Shown: positions 35,350 to 44,697 of the stretch, piece after piece
How the letters are laid out: each line of letters starts with the position of its first letter
Position numbering within the stretch: position 1 is the first letter of the stretch
Source: JAPLJC01 sp963697965
GTDB taxonomy: Bacteria > Desulfobacterota > Desulfobaccia > Desulfobaccales > 0-14-0-80-60-11
Assembly (NCBI GenBank): GCA_963697965.1
Contig: OY969108.1
Span: 3,038,001-3,102,000, forward strand
Length of the DNA: 64,000 nucleotides
Direction: 5' to 3'
The notes under the pieces: model-generated
What the model saw: the letters and a program-made list of their open reading frames with translations, nothing else
The model's database searches: none
Told to the model about the DNA's origin: nothing
Program-made: the position numbers and the translations under genes

Positions 35350-37380
35350 ATGTTTGGAAAGTTAAGCCTGGCCGCGATTCCGTATGACAACATGATCGTG
35401 ATGAGCGCCGTAGGTGGCGCGCTTCTCCTGGCCCTGGTGATCCTGGGCCTGGTCACTTACTACAGAAAGTGGACCTACCTTTACCAGGAATGGCTGACCA
35501 GCCTCGACCATAAAAAGATCGGCATCATGTACATCATCCTCGCCTTGGTCATGCTGCTGCGCGGGTTCTCCGACGCCATCATGATGCGCTCCCAGCAGGC
35601 CATTGCCGCGGGCGGCTCCCTTGGCTATCTGCCCCCTAACCACTTCGATCAGATATTCAGCGCCCACGGCTCGATCATGATCGTCTTCATGGCCATGCCT
35701 TTTCTGGTCGGGTTGATGAATATCGTGGTACCGCAGCAAATCGGCGCCCGGGATGTAGCCTTCCCCTTTATGAATTCGCTCAGTCTCTGGCTAACCGCAG
35801 CCGGGGCGATGCTGGTCATGGTATCTCTGGGCGTGGGTGAGTTTTCCAAGGCCGGCTGGTCGGGATATGCCCCGCTAACCGAAAAACTATACAGCCCCGG
35901 CGTGGGGGTGGACTACTGGATATGGGCTTTCCAGATCGCCGGCATCGGCTCGACCCTGAGCGGTATCAATTTTCTCGTCACCATCATGAAAATGCGGGCT
36001 CCCGGCATGACCCCCATGCGGATGCCGCTGTTTGTTTGGACTGCCTGGTGCACCAACGTGCTCATGGTTTGGGCCTTTCCGGTTTTGACCGCCGCTCTCG
36101 CCATGATAACGCTAGACCGCTACCTGGGTATGCATTTTTTCACCAACACGCTGGGCGGCAACATGATGATGTATGCCAACCTGTTCTGGACCTGGGGGCA
36201 TCCCGAGGTTTATATCGTGATCCTGCCGGCTTTCGGGATCTTCTCGGAGGTCGTCGCCACCTTCTCCGGAAAACGGCTGTTCGGTTACGTATCCATGGTC
36301 TATGCCGTGGCGGCCATCACGATCCTCTCCTTTTCCGTCTGGGTGCATCATTTTTTCACCATGGGCGCCGGCCCGAACGTCAACTTCTTTTTCGGGATTG
36401 CCACCATGATGATTGCCATCCCCACCGGGGTGAAGATCTTCAATTGGCTTTTCACCATGTATCGCGGCCGCCTCAGGTTGACTACGCCGATTTACTGGAC
36501 CCTGGGGTTCATCGTGACCTTCGCCGTCGGCGGGGCTGGAGGCGTGCTGCTCGGAATGCCACCCGCTGATTACGAACTCCACAACAGCCTGTTTCTGATC
36601 GCCCATTTCCACACTATGTTGATCCCCGGTACGCTGTTCGGCTTTTTTGCAGGTTATACTTACTGGTTCCCAAAGGCCGTCGGCTTTCGTTTGCAGGAAA
36701 ATTGGGGGAAACGCGCCTTCTGGTGCTGGCTGATCGGCTTTTATCTTGCCTTTGTGCCCCTGTATGTGCTGGGCTTCATGGGCATGCCCCGCCGCATGGC
36801 GCATTATAATAACCTGGCCTGGCATCCCTATCTGCTCGTCGCCGCCTTGGGTACGGCCGTGATCGCACTCGGCATCCTCTTTCTGGGAATTCAATTGGTC
36901 GTCAGCATTAAGAAGCGCCAGGCCCTCAATGATCCCACCGGCGATCCCTGGGACGGCCGCACCTTGGAGTGGATGACCTCTTCTCCTCCCGCGGTCTATA
37001 ACTTCCCGAGAATACCCGTAGTGGATGAAATCGACGCCTTTACGGAAATGAAGGAAAAAGGCGCCGCCTATCAGCGGCCGGATCGATATGAGGACATCGA
37101 GTTGCCGAAAAACGCGCCCCATGGCCTCATTATCGGCGGACTCGCTTTCCTGTTCGGATTTGCCTTGATCTGGTACATCTGGTGGCTGGCCATCCTGGCC
37201 GCTCTGGGTATGCTGTTCACGGTCATTGCCCGCTCATGCGACGACGACACCCATTACACCATACCGGCCGCCGAAGTCGAGCGCATCGAAAATGAACGCT
37301 ATCAACAGTTGGCCGCCGTCGCGCCGGGAGGTCCCGCAGGCGGACAGACCATCCCGGCACCGGTAGCGGAGACCCAATGA
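35350..37380 (+). CDS. cyoB: Cytochrome bo3-type quinol oxidase subunit I
   Basis: This is the catalytic subunit that reduces O2 to water and pumps protons. The 676 residues give about 15 membrane helices. Heme and copper ligands fall in AHGSIMIVFM (low-spin heme His), WGHPEVYIVILPAFGIFSE (CuB His and the His-Tyr pair), VHHFFT (CuB histidines) and HNSLFLIAHFHTMLIPG (heme histidines). The length and the C-terminal extension match CyoB rather than CoxA. The stop overlaps the cyoC start (ATGA). Confidence 0.96.
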   Translation: MFGKLSLAAIPYDNMIVMSAVGGALLLALVILGLVTYYRKWTYLYQEWLTSLDHKKIGIMYIILALVMLLRGFSDAIMMRSQQAIAAGGSLGYLPPNHFDQIFSAHGSIMIVFMAMPFLVGLMNIVVPQQIGARDVAFPFMNSLSLWLTAAGAMLVMVSLGVGEFSKAGWSGYAPLTEKLYSPGVGVDYWIWAFQIAGIGSTLSGINFLVTIMKMRAPGMTPMRMPLFVWTAWCTNVLMVWAFPVLTAALAMITLDRYLGMHFFTNTLGGNMMMYANLFWTWGHPEVYIVILPAFGIFSEVVATFSGKRLFGYVSMVYAVAAITILSFSVWVHHFFTMGAGPNVNFFFGIATMMIAIPTGVKIFNWLFTMYRGRLRLTTPIYWTLGFIVTFAVGGAGGVLLGMPPADYELHNSLFLIAHFHTMLIPGTLFGFFAGYTYWFPKAVGFRLQENWGKRAFWCWLIGFYLAFVPLYVLGFMGMPRRMAHYNNLAWHPYLLVAALGTAVIALGILFLGIQLVVSIKKRQALNDPTGDPWDGRTLEWMTSSPPAVYNFPRIPVVDEIDAFTEMKEKGAAYQRPDRYEDIELPKNAPHGLIIGGLAFLFGFALIWYIWWLAILAALGMLFTVIARSCDDDTHYTIPAAEVERIENERYQQLAAVAPGGPAGGQTIPAPVAETQ

Positions 37381-37997
37381 TGACCACAGACTACGTTGCG
37401 ACCATCGGCGCCGCTCCTAACGAAGAGGTTGGACGCCCCGATACCATCGCCATCCAGACCTTCGGTTTCTGGATTTACCTGATGAGCGATCTCATCATAT
37501 TTTCGACGCTCTTCGCCACTTTTGCCGTCCTGGGCCGCAACTATGCCGGCGGACCGACGGGGAAGGAATTGTTCGATCTGCCTTACCTGGCGAGTGAAAC
37601 CTTGTTGCTGCTGGTCAGCAGCGTAGCCTATGGCCTGGTCATGCTGGCCCTGCGCGACGGCCGGAAAAAGTGGGTTCTGATGGGACTCGCCGTTCCCTTG
37701 CTGCTGGGGCTCGGATTTGTCTCCATGGAAATCCATGAGTTCTACGGCCTGATTGCCCAGGGTTACGGACCGGACCGCAGCGCCTTCCTTTCGAGTTTTT
37801 TCACCCTGGTGGGAACTCACGGCGCCCATGTGACTATCGGGCTGATCTGGATGGCGGTCATGATAGGTCAGGTCGCCGTCAAAGGGTTAACCTCTCCGGT
37901 TCAATCCCGGCTGATGCGTCTGGGTATGTTCTGGCATTTTCTGGATATCATTTGGATCGGCATATTCAGTATCGTCTACCTGATGGGAGTCGTGTAA
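37377..37997 (+). CDS. cyoC: Cytochrome bo3-type quinol oxidase subunit III
   Basis: The 206-residue protein has five predicted membrane helices and the subunit III pattern FGFWIYLMSDLIIFSTLFA and GTHGAHVTIGLIW, with WHFLDIIWIGIFSIVYL at the end. It starts with two ATG codons (37377 and 37380); the first overlaps the cyoB stop and either may be used. Subunit III stabilises the oxidase core. Confidence 0.94.
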   Translation: MMTTDYVATIGAAPNEEVGRPDTIAIQTFGFWIYLMSDLIIFSTLFATFAVLGRNYAGGPTGKELFDLPYLASETLLLLVSSVAYGLVMLALRDGRKKWVLMGLAVPLLLGLGFVSMEIHEFYGLIAQGYGPDRSAFLSSFFTLVGTHGAHVTIGLIWMAVMIGQVAVKGLTSPVQSRLMRLGMFWHFLDIIWIGIFSIVYLMGVV

Positions 37998-38324
37998 ATG
38001 AGTCAAGCAGCCATCGACAGCACCGGCGCCAGCCGGGGAAGCCTCAAAGCGTACCTCACCGGCTTCCTGCTCGCCCTCATTCTGACCGCCATTCCGTTTG
38101 CAATGGTGATGAGCGGCGCCTGGTCCTCCGCGGCGACCCTGGCCGCCATTTTCGGTGCGGGGCTCGTGCAGGTTCTGGTGCACCTGCATTACTTCCTGCA
38201 TCTGGACACTTCCTCAGAGGCGCGTTGGAACGTGCTGGCCATGGTGTTCACTCTATTGATCATGATCCTCTTCGTCGGAGGAAGCCTCTGGATCATGTCT
38301 AACCTGTATCACCGAATGATGTGA
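37998..38324 (+). CDS. cyoD: Cytochrome bo3-type quinol oxidase subunit IV
   Basis: This 108-residue protein with three membrane helices begins at the base after the cyoC stop. The conserved VHLHYFLHLDTS (middle) and the C-terminal MVFTLLIMILFVGGSLWIM are as in CyoD. It assists CuB assembly or oxidase stability. cyoE follows almost without a gap. Confidence 0.93.
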   Translation: MSQAAIDSTGASRGSLKAYLTGFLLALILTAIPFAMVMSGAWSSAATLAAIFGAGLVQVLVHLHYFLHLDTSSEARWNVLAMVFTLLIMILFVGGSLWIMSNLYHRMM

Positions 38325-38326
38325 CA

Positions 38327-39262
38327 ATGCCTGCAAGGATCAAGAACTATTTGCTCGCTCCCAAACCGGGGATCGTTTTCGGCAACCTGATCTCCGCGGC
38401 AGGCGGCTTTTTTCTGGCCTGCAAAGGGCGGATAGATGGCGTGGCTCTCCCGGCGACTCTCATCGGCATATCCCTGGTGGTCGCTTCCGGTTGCGTATTC
38501 AATAACTGCGTCGATAGAAAAATAGACCTGAAAATGATCCGGACCCGCAACCGCGCCCTGGCCAGGGGGCTCATCTCCCTTAGGGCCGGTTTATCCTACG
38601 CCACGATTTTGGGCATGGCGGGCTTGGCGCTGCTCTGGGCGGCGACCAACCTGCTGGCGGTGGGCATCGTGCTGGCGGGGCTGGTGATTTACGTGGGCGT
38701 GTACAGCCTGTACCTGAAGCCCAATTCCGTTTACGGAGCCTTGATCGGCAGTCTGGCGGGAGCCACCCCGCCGCTGGCGGGATATTGCGCAGTCACCGGC
38801 CGCTTCGACCTGGGAGCAGTGATCTTGTTGGCGATCTTCTGCCTATGGCAGATGCCTCACTGCTACGCCATCGCGGTTTTCCGGTTTGATGAATACACTG
38901 CCGCGGCCATCCCGGTTCTGCCGGTCAAGCAGGGAACAGCCGCCGCCAAAAATCATATTGTCGGTTATATCCTCGCCTTTATGGCCGCCACGCTGATGCT
39001 GACCTGCGGGGGGTACACCGGGTACCGCACCCTGGCAGTGGCGACGGTGTTGGGCCTGTCCTGGCTGTATCTGGCCTGGTCGGGCTATAAGGCATCCGAT
39101 GAGCGGCTCTGGGGCAAGAAGCTTTTTATCTTCTCCATTCTGACCATATTCACTCTGAGCTTCATGATGTCCATCGATTTCACCGCGCCTCTCCCGCCCG
39201 GAAATGCCTCCGGGCTATGCTCCGTAGTCCCAACCGCTCCATTTAAAAAATGTGACCTGTAA
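38327..39262 (+). CDS. cyoE: Protoheme IX farnesyltransferase (heme o synthase)
   Basis: CyoE farnesylates heme b to heme o for the oxidase. The 311-residue UbiA-type prenyltransferase has about nine helices and the allylic diphosphate motif FNNCVDRKID. It also has the YSLYLKPNS loop and the QMPHCYAIAVFRFDEY motif. The ATG at 38327 gives MPARIKNYLLAPKPGIVFGN, the family start; a GTG at 38321 overlapping the cyoD stop is an alternative. With cyoA-D this completes a functional oxidase set. No terminator is visible before the converging gene at 39319. Confidence 0.94.
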   Translation: MPARIKNYLLAPKPGIVFGNLISAAGGFFLACKGRIDGVALPATLIGISLVVASGCVFNNCVDRKIDLKMIRTRNRALARGLISLRAGLSYATILGMAGLALLWAATNLLAVGIVLAGLVIYVGVYSLYLKPNSVYGALIGSLAGATPPLAGYCAVTGRFDLGAVILLAIFCLWQMPHCYAIAVFRFDEYTAAAIPVLPVKQGTAAAKNHIVGYILAFMAATLMLTCGGYTGYRTLAVATVLGLSWLYLAWSGYKASDERLWGKKLFIFSILTIFTLSFMMSIDFTAPLPPGNASGLCSVVPTAPFKKCDL

Positions 39263-39318
39263 CCGCGGTATCGAAGCGCCGAGGCCCCCCCAACTCTCCG
39301 GAAAGCGCCACCCTGGTC

Positions 39319-40314
39319 TCACCAGGCCCTGGCGGCCCTCACCAGGTCCTGGGGAAACATGTCCAGCTCCGGGGGGGCAAGATCGTATTGGGGGAGATGA
39401 CGCAGCACCAGGCTCGCCACCACCAGGGCCTGGTCCAGGTCCCTGTCCCGTTTGCCTCCATCCCGGTCCTCCTGCTGGCTCCACCAGAGGCGGTGGAGGG
39501 CAAAGGCCCGGGGGTCTGGAACCACCATGGTGGCCGGCCCGCCGTCCGGCCCGATGACCACCTGGGATAAGGGGGGGGCAGCCGCCAGGAATTGGAGTTG
39601 GCCGGCTTCCGGGGGCAGCGGTTCCTTGGCCCCGGGCACGGTGACCACCCGGGTTTTGCCGGAATGCCTTGGCCCGCCCTTGAGCAAGTGCACCTGCAAG
39701 CCGTCCCGGTTGGCCGCCAAAGAGCCGCCTCCCGGCAACTGAGCAAAGGAGCGGTCCGCCCGGCGCAGCAGTTGCAGCAGATCGTCCCCGCCCATCTCTC
39801 CGGCCAGGGTGAGGCGGTGGCCAGCCTCTCCCCGGAGTTCCTGGAGGGCGGCGCCGGCCAGGGATACCCCGGCGGCGAAGGTGTAGGCGTAGAGGGCGGC
39901 GCTGCCGATGACCCGGAGCTGGACCCCTGGCTCGTGCTCCTCCAGACGCCGCAGGATCTTGGCGGCGGCCCCGGGTAGCCGCGGCAGCAGGGTGGCCTTG
40001 CCAAAGCGGGCCTGCTCCGCCAGGTGGCGCCAGCGCTCCCGGGAGAGGGCCTTAGATTCTTGCCGCTCCCGAATGAAATCGGCGAAGAGCTGCTCCGTCT
40101 GCGGCGAGCGCCGCCCCAGACTGCCGCCGTTCCCAAAGCGGTCCCGATAGCGGTACAGGTACTTCCTGTCCCGGATCTTCTTCCAGTGCATGGACCCCTT
40201 ATGAAGCCGGACTTGTTGCCAGGCTTCCCGATAAGCCTGGTAGGCATCGACCAGGCCGCGGTAGGTTTGCCGCTGGCTCTCGTTAAACTCTAGGAACAGG
40301 TAGTCCGCCGCCAT
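39319..40314 (-). CDS. GSU2403-type nucleotidyltransferase-fold protein
   Basis: The 331-residue protein matches the GSU2403 family of nucleotidyltransferase-fold proteins by pattern. An N-terminal helical part (QTYRGLVDAYQAYREAW) is followed by RVIGSAALYAYTFAAGV, a nucleotidyltransferase-like GS motif, and then by MGGDDLLQLL, DGLQVHLLK and a C-terminal helical region (HRLWWSQQEDRDGGKRDRD). The canonical GSxxxGxxxxxSDxD is not kept intact, and the substrate is unknown. Members often lie in accessory regions. It stands alone and converges with cyoE. Confidence 0.72.
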   Translation of the reverse strand: MAADYLFLEFNESQRQTYRGLVDAYQAYREAWQQVRLHKGSMHWKKIRDRKYLYRYRDRFGNGGSLGRRSPQTEQLFADFIRERQESKALSRERWRHLAEQARFGKATLLPRLPGAAAKILRRLEEHEPGVQLRVIGSAALYAYTFAAGVSLAGAALQELRGEAGHRLTLAGEMGGDDLLQLLRRADRSFAQLPGGGSLAANRDGLQVHLLKGGPRHSGKTRVVTVPGAKEPLPPEAGQLQFLAAAPPLSQVVIGPDGGPATMVVPDPRAFALHRLWWSQQEDRDGGKRDRDLDQALVVASLVLRHLPQYDLAPPELDMFPQDLVRAARAW

Positions 40315-40520
40315 CTGTTATCCTTCAATGATAATTTTATTTAATTTTGAAGGATACATTATGCTTGTCAAGGGGTTTTTCATTGCCAACCACGAGGATT
40401 TTTGCGAAAATATATCTGAGGCTGTTTCCAAATCCGGCTTGCCCTGAGAGTCAGGCGCCACCCGCAGGATCACGCTTTAGCACGAGATGGGGCGCGGCGG
40501 CTGCCCGGTTGGGACTGAGC

Positions 40521-40542
40521 AAGCGGGTGCGAAACCGCTTTT
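40521..40542 (+). terminator. Terminator-like hairpin in the oxidoreductase leader (possible attenuator)
   Basis: AAGCGG (40521-40526) pairs with CCGCTT (40535-40540) around an eight-base loop, followed by TT. It ends about ten bases before the AAGGAGG ribosome site of the gene at 40567. The T-run is short, so it could equally be a plain 5' leader hairpin. Confidence 0.25.
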
Positions 40543-40566
40543 AATTCGGTCCAAGGAGGCTACTTG

Positions 40567-42838
40567 ATGAGGCCCAGCAGTGAATTCGACACCCTGCGCC
40601 TGCAACTTCCCTATCATCAACTGCGGCAGGTCAAGAAAGAGAGGATCATCCCCGTCGACTGGCAGACGGAGTGGGAGCGGTTCGATGCCAAAGAACTCTT
40701 AAACTTCGATTTAAGCTCCATCCCCGACCAACTCCTGAAGAATATGCGCCAACGCCAGGATGTCCTGATGGACGGCAACCAGGCGGCCATTTCGGTGCTG
40801 ACCCGGCTGGTGGACGGCCTCTGCGGCTATCCCATCACCCCCTCCACCCCCATCGCCGAAAACTTTGCCCGGGTGGCGGCCGCCGGCCAGAAGAACCTGT
40901 TCGGCCATGAACTCATGTATTTCCAGCCCTCCGACGAGCTATCGGCCATCGCCGCGGTGGAGGCCATGGCCTGCCAGGGGGGCAGGTACGTGGATAATAC
41001 CTCTTCCCAGGGCCTGCTCCTCAAGACCAAGAATCTCTTTTCCGTGGCCGGCAAGCGCCTGCCGGTGGTGATGACCGTGATGGCCCGGGAGGTCAATAAG
41101 GGATCCCTGTCGATCCATTGCGGCCACACGGATTTCTATGCCGTGCGCAATGCCGGCTGGGCCCAGTTGGTCTCCGAGGATAACCAGGAGCTCCACGACC
41201 TGCTGCCCATCGCCTTCAAGGTCTCGGAGTTGCGCCAGGTGATGCTGCCCACCATGGTCATAGGCGACGGCTTCATCAAGAGCCATGCCATTGAGAATGT
41301 TAAGCAACTATCCGACGCCTTCCTGGAGCATTATGTCGGTCCTCCCAGCCGCCTCTATCAGCCCAACTTCGAGCACGGCACCCTCACCGGCACCTTTACC
41401 GACACCGACCTCAGCATGGAAGGGCAGGTGGCCCAGGACCTGGCCTACCGCTTCTTCAAGCGGGGCTTTGTGGCCGCCATGTATGTGATGAACCGCATCC
41501 TGGGCACCAACCTCAAGGTGGTGGAATGCTACCGCACCTCCGATGCCGACCTGATCGTCGTCGTCCTGGGCTCCGCGGCCGGAGTGGTCAAAGAGGTGGT
41601 GGATTACTACCGGGACGTCAAGGGCTATCGCATCGGGGTGGTGCGTCCGGTGCTGTTCAACCCTCCCTGCTATGAGGAACTGGCGTTTGGCCTGCGCAAG
41701 GCCCAGGTGGTCACGGTGCTGGAGCGCAGCGCCACCGCCCACAACCAGTTGCTCCTTTCTGATGTGCAGGCTGCCTTGCAGATTTCCATGCGGGCCGGCC
41801 GGGAAGGGAAAAAGGAACACCACCTCTATGGCCGCCGGGATATGCCCACCCTGCTTCATGGGGTTTACGGCCTCGGCAGCAAAGACTTTAATAAATATGA
41901 CGCCGCCGCGGTGGTGGAAAACATGGTGGCCGCTCTCGATCGCAAGCGGGGGGTGCAGCGGGATTTTTATCTGGGGATCGAAGGCCCGCTAACCTTGAAG
42001 CCGGCCCCCCTGCCCGGCTACCTGGAGCGGGAGTTGAGCATGACCTTCATCGGGGTGGGCGCCGAAGGCGTCAAGACCGCCCTGGAGACCGCCGCCCTGA
42101 TCTACGCCCAGGATATCGGCTCCGGCCACAAATATATCCAGACCGGAGCCCGCTATGGCGCGGCCCGCAAAGGCGCCCCGGTCTTCATGAACCTGCGCGT
42201 CTCCTCCCAACCCATCCGCAACAGCTCGGAGTTAACCGAAAGGGATGTCCTGGCCTTTTTCAATGAGAAGTTCCTTTCCGACCAAATCCTCAGGGAATAT
42301 GCCGGCGGCCTGAAAGAGCACGGTCTTCTGGTGATCAACACCGCCAAAACCCCTGAAGAGATCATGGCCACCTTCCCGGCCCAGGTTCGGTCCCTGATTC
42401 AATACCGGCAGATCAAACTGTTAACCCTGGATGCCACCCAGGCAGCCGTCCAAAATCTGAACCGGAATCTGCCCGGGGCTCCCATCATCGGCATGATCAA
42501 CAAGGAAATGGGGATTCTCCCGGAAAAAGAATTCGAATCGAGTTTCAAATATATCCTGGAGAAAAAACTGGGAACCAAGAAGAAGGAGATGCTGGAGGCC
42601 AATATTGCCCTGCTCAAGATCGGGGCTGCCCGGGCTGCCGCCACCCCTGCCAAGACGAATGGGGCCAAGGCCCTGGACCTCAAAGGGCCAACCTATACCC
42701 GGCCCCTACCGGAGAACTTCGGCCAGGGCCATTTTGCCGCCGGCCTCCGGCTGGAACTCACAGAAAAAGATGAGATGGGCAGCATTAAGCCGGTGAATCT
42801 GGTTCCCGACTATCAGGAGCTCTTCTATCGAGAACATG
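40567..42838 (+). CDS. 2-oxoacid:ferredoxin oxidoreductase, alpha/gamma part (5' portion of frameshifted gene)
   Basis: This part carries the alpha (pyrophosphate-side) domain (LVDGLCGYPITPSTPIAENF; EMSAIAAVEAM-like helix), the middle domains, and a gamma-type domain (FIGVGAEGVKTALETAALI; GSGHKYIQTGARYGAARKG). The enzyme family decarboxylates pyruvate or another 2-oxoacid to acyl-CoA and reduces ferredoxin. AAGGAGG (40553-40559) fixes the ATG at 40567. At about 42836 the coding signal jumps one frame into the Fe-S/beta part. The original frame has no stop until 43416 and is nonsense beyond about 42835. Removing one C in 'gaaCatgg' would give REMVKPTLEGKK and a single ~1290-residue protein. 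Either a real split gene with a lost stop or an indel in the sequence explains this. Confidence 0.85.
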
Positions 42839-44440
42839 GTCAAGCCCACCCTGGAGGGCAAAAAGGTTCCCTGGGACCGCTTTCTGCCCGTCGTCCCCGC
42901 GGGTACCAGCCGCTTCCGGGACATGAGCTTCATCGGCGCCCAACTGCCGGTCTACGATGCCTCCAAGTGCATCGCCTGCGGGCTGTGCACCGCCTCCTGC
43001 CCGGATTCGGCCTTGATCTCCACGATCACCGACCGGCCGCTGGAGCAGGCGGGCCGCTACTTCAAGCAATTCCAGAAGCCTCCCAAGGGCATCCCCTGGG
43101 AGCGCTTCGCCCTGAACCTCAATGCCGACCCCGCCTCCTGCAAGGGCTGCGGGGTGTGCGCCCAGGTCTGCCCCACCGACGCCCTGAAGATGGTGTCCAA
43201 AAATGTGGTGAAGGCCGAGGATTTCCTGCCGGAAGCCTGCCGGGCCTGGGACAATACCGCCGGCGCCGCTCCCTACGTGGGGGAGATGGCTCTCAACCAC
43301 CAGGTGCTCTTTGTCTTTTCCAAGCTCTACCCCGGCAAACATACCCTGTGCCCCGGCTGCGGCGAAGGGACCATCAATCTCCTGACCTTCTTCGCGGCGG
43401 AGTCCCTGCGCAATAATCCCCAGGGGAGCGCCACCTTCTACCAGGGCATTAAGATCCTCTCGGAGCGCAGCAAACGGGCGGTGGAGCACATGCTGGACCA
43501 CGGCTTCAACATCTACGCCATCAATTCCACCGGCTGCGACCAGGTCTCCGAACTGGTCAATCCCTTCAACACCCGCATGTACCCGGCGGGCCACTACGGC
43601 TTCGGCACCGCTTCGGCCGCGGCCCTGGGCGCCAAGTTCAGCCTGGACCAGGCCCATCAGAACAACTACAACAGCGTCCTCACCAAGATCCTCGTCTTCG
43701 CCGGGGACGGCGCCATCTACGACATTGGCAACGGACCCTTCAACCATGCCCTGGGGGAAAACTACGACATCACCTGGGTGGTTTTCAATAATGAAGGCTA
43801 CATGAACACCGGCATGCAGAAGTCCGGGGCCACCCGTTTCGGCAGCGACCGCTCCACCTCCCCCATCGGCAAGAAATACGCGGGCAAAACCACGCTGCAC
43901 CGGAGGATTATCAGCCAGGCCATGGCCATTTCCCATGTCTATGCGGCCAAACTCTCCATCGACAACCCCTTTTATGCCATCAAGATCCTCAAGGAAGCCA
44001 TCGCTTACAATGGCCCCTCCCTGGTGGAATTCTTCTCCACCTGCCCCACCGGGCACGTTTCCCAAGACTGGGCCGGGCCGCTGATCGCCCGCATGATGGT
44101 GGAGTCCCGCAAATGGCAGGTGGCAGTGCGGCGGCCCTTCCAGCGTGTCGACATCTCCGGCAACCCCTCGCCGGACGAGATCTACCCCAAGGAGGGCAGA
44201 TCCTTCAAACGGGGAATCAAGCGGGACGCGGCCACCTTCTACGACGTGGTCAGCATGTTGGGCCAGTATAACGCCCATTTCAAGACCGTGGAAAGCGGCG
44301 ACATCCCCGAAATCGTCCGGGTCAACGAAACCGTCAGCCTGTTCCGCTGGCTGCGGAACCAATACATGGCCGGTTACCGGGACACCATGCCCACCGAAGA
44401 AGAGGTGGAACGGATCGTGGAAGAGCACTATAAGCTCTAA
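42836..44440 (+). CDS. 2-oxoacid:ferredoxin oxidoreductase, ferredoxin and beta part (3' portion)
   Basis: The 534 residues begin MVKPTLEGKKVPWDRFLP. They carry two 4Fe-4S motifs (CIACGLCTASCP; CKGCGVCAQVCP) and then the thiamine-diphosphate-binding beta domain with a further cysteine pair in TLCPGCGEGTINLL. The TPP/Mg motif is VFAGDGAIYDIGNGPFNHAL with NNEGYMNTGMQ. The C-terminal tail is typical of single-chain pyruvate:ferredoxin oxidoreductases. The ATG at 42836 lacks a ribosome site and lies exactly at the frame jump. In the sequence as written this part could be made separately only by re-initiation. Substrate specificity (pyruvate or another 2-oxoacid) is not certain. Confidence 0.87.
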   Translation: MVKPTLEGKKVPWDRFLPVVPAGTSRFRDMSFIGAQLPVYDASKCIACGLCTASCPDSALISTITDRPLEQAGRYFKQFQKPPKGIPWERFALNLNADPASCKGCGVCAQVCPTDALKMVSKNVVKAEDFLPEACRAWDNTAGAAPYVGEMALNHQVLFVFSKLYPGKHTLCPGCGEGTINLLTFFAAESLRNNPQGSATFYQGIKILSERSKRAVEHMLDHGFNIYAINSTGCDQVSELVNPFNTRMYPAGHYGFGTASAAALGAKFSLDQAHQNNYNSVLTKILVFAGDGAIYDIGNGPFNHALGENYDITWVVFNNEGYMNTGMQKSGATRFGSDRSTSPIGKKYAGKTTLHRRIISQAMAISHVYAAKLSIDNPFYAIKILKEAIAYNGPSLVEFFSTCPTGHVSQDWAGPLIARMMVESRKWQVAVRRPFQRVDISGNPSPDEIYPKEGRSFKRGIKRDAATFYDVVSMLGQYNAHFKTVESGDIPEIVRVNETVSLFRWLRNQYMAGYRDTMPTEEEVERIVEEHYKL

Positions 44441-44459
44441 GTTGCAGACCTTCGAAATC

Positions 44460-44498
44460 CGGGGAGCAGGCGCCTTAATCCTGCTCCCCGATTTTTTT
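44460..44498 (+). terminator. Intrinsic terminator after the oxidoreductase
   Basis: CGGGGAGCAGG pairs with CCTGCTCCCCG around a nine-base loop (44460-44490), followed by A and seven T residues. It sits 20 bp after the stop. Confidence 0.88.
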
Positions 44499-44697
44499 AA
44501 TGGGGGCGTTCCCAATTAAGGCCCCTTAACCCTAACTCTCAGACCGGCATCCTTAAATCTTGGGGCGGATTTTGGGTGGGCATGATAAGATGGACTTGAT
44601 GGTTCCGCCCCAAAAACGCCTTTAGTCTGCTAACCTGTTACCGGAAACGAAACCCTTAAAACTCCCTGATCTCAGGTGGGAAATTGATTAGCAGTTG

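Noticed and set aside
42836..43416. Long overlap of two oxidoreductase frames taken as a genuine overlapping gene pair
   Set aside because: The first frame turns into meaningless sequence at the junction, so a frameshift explains it better than dual coding.
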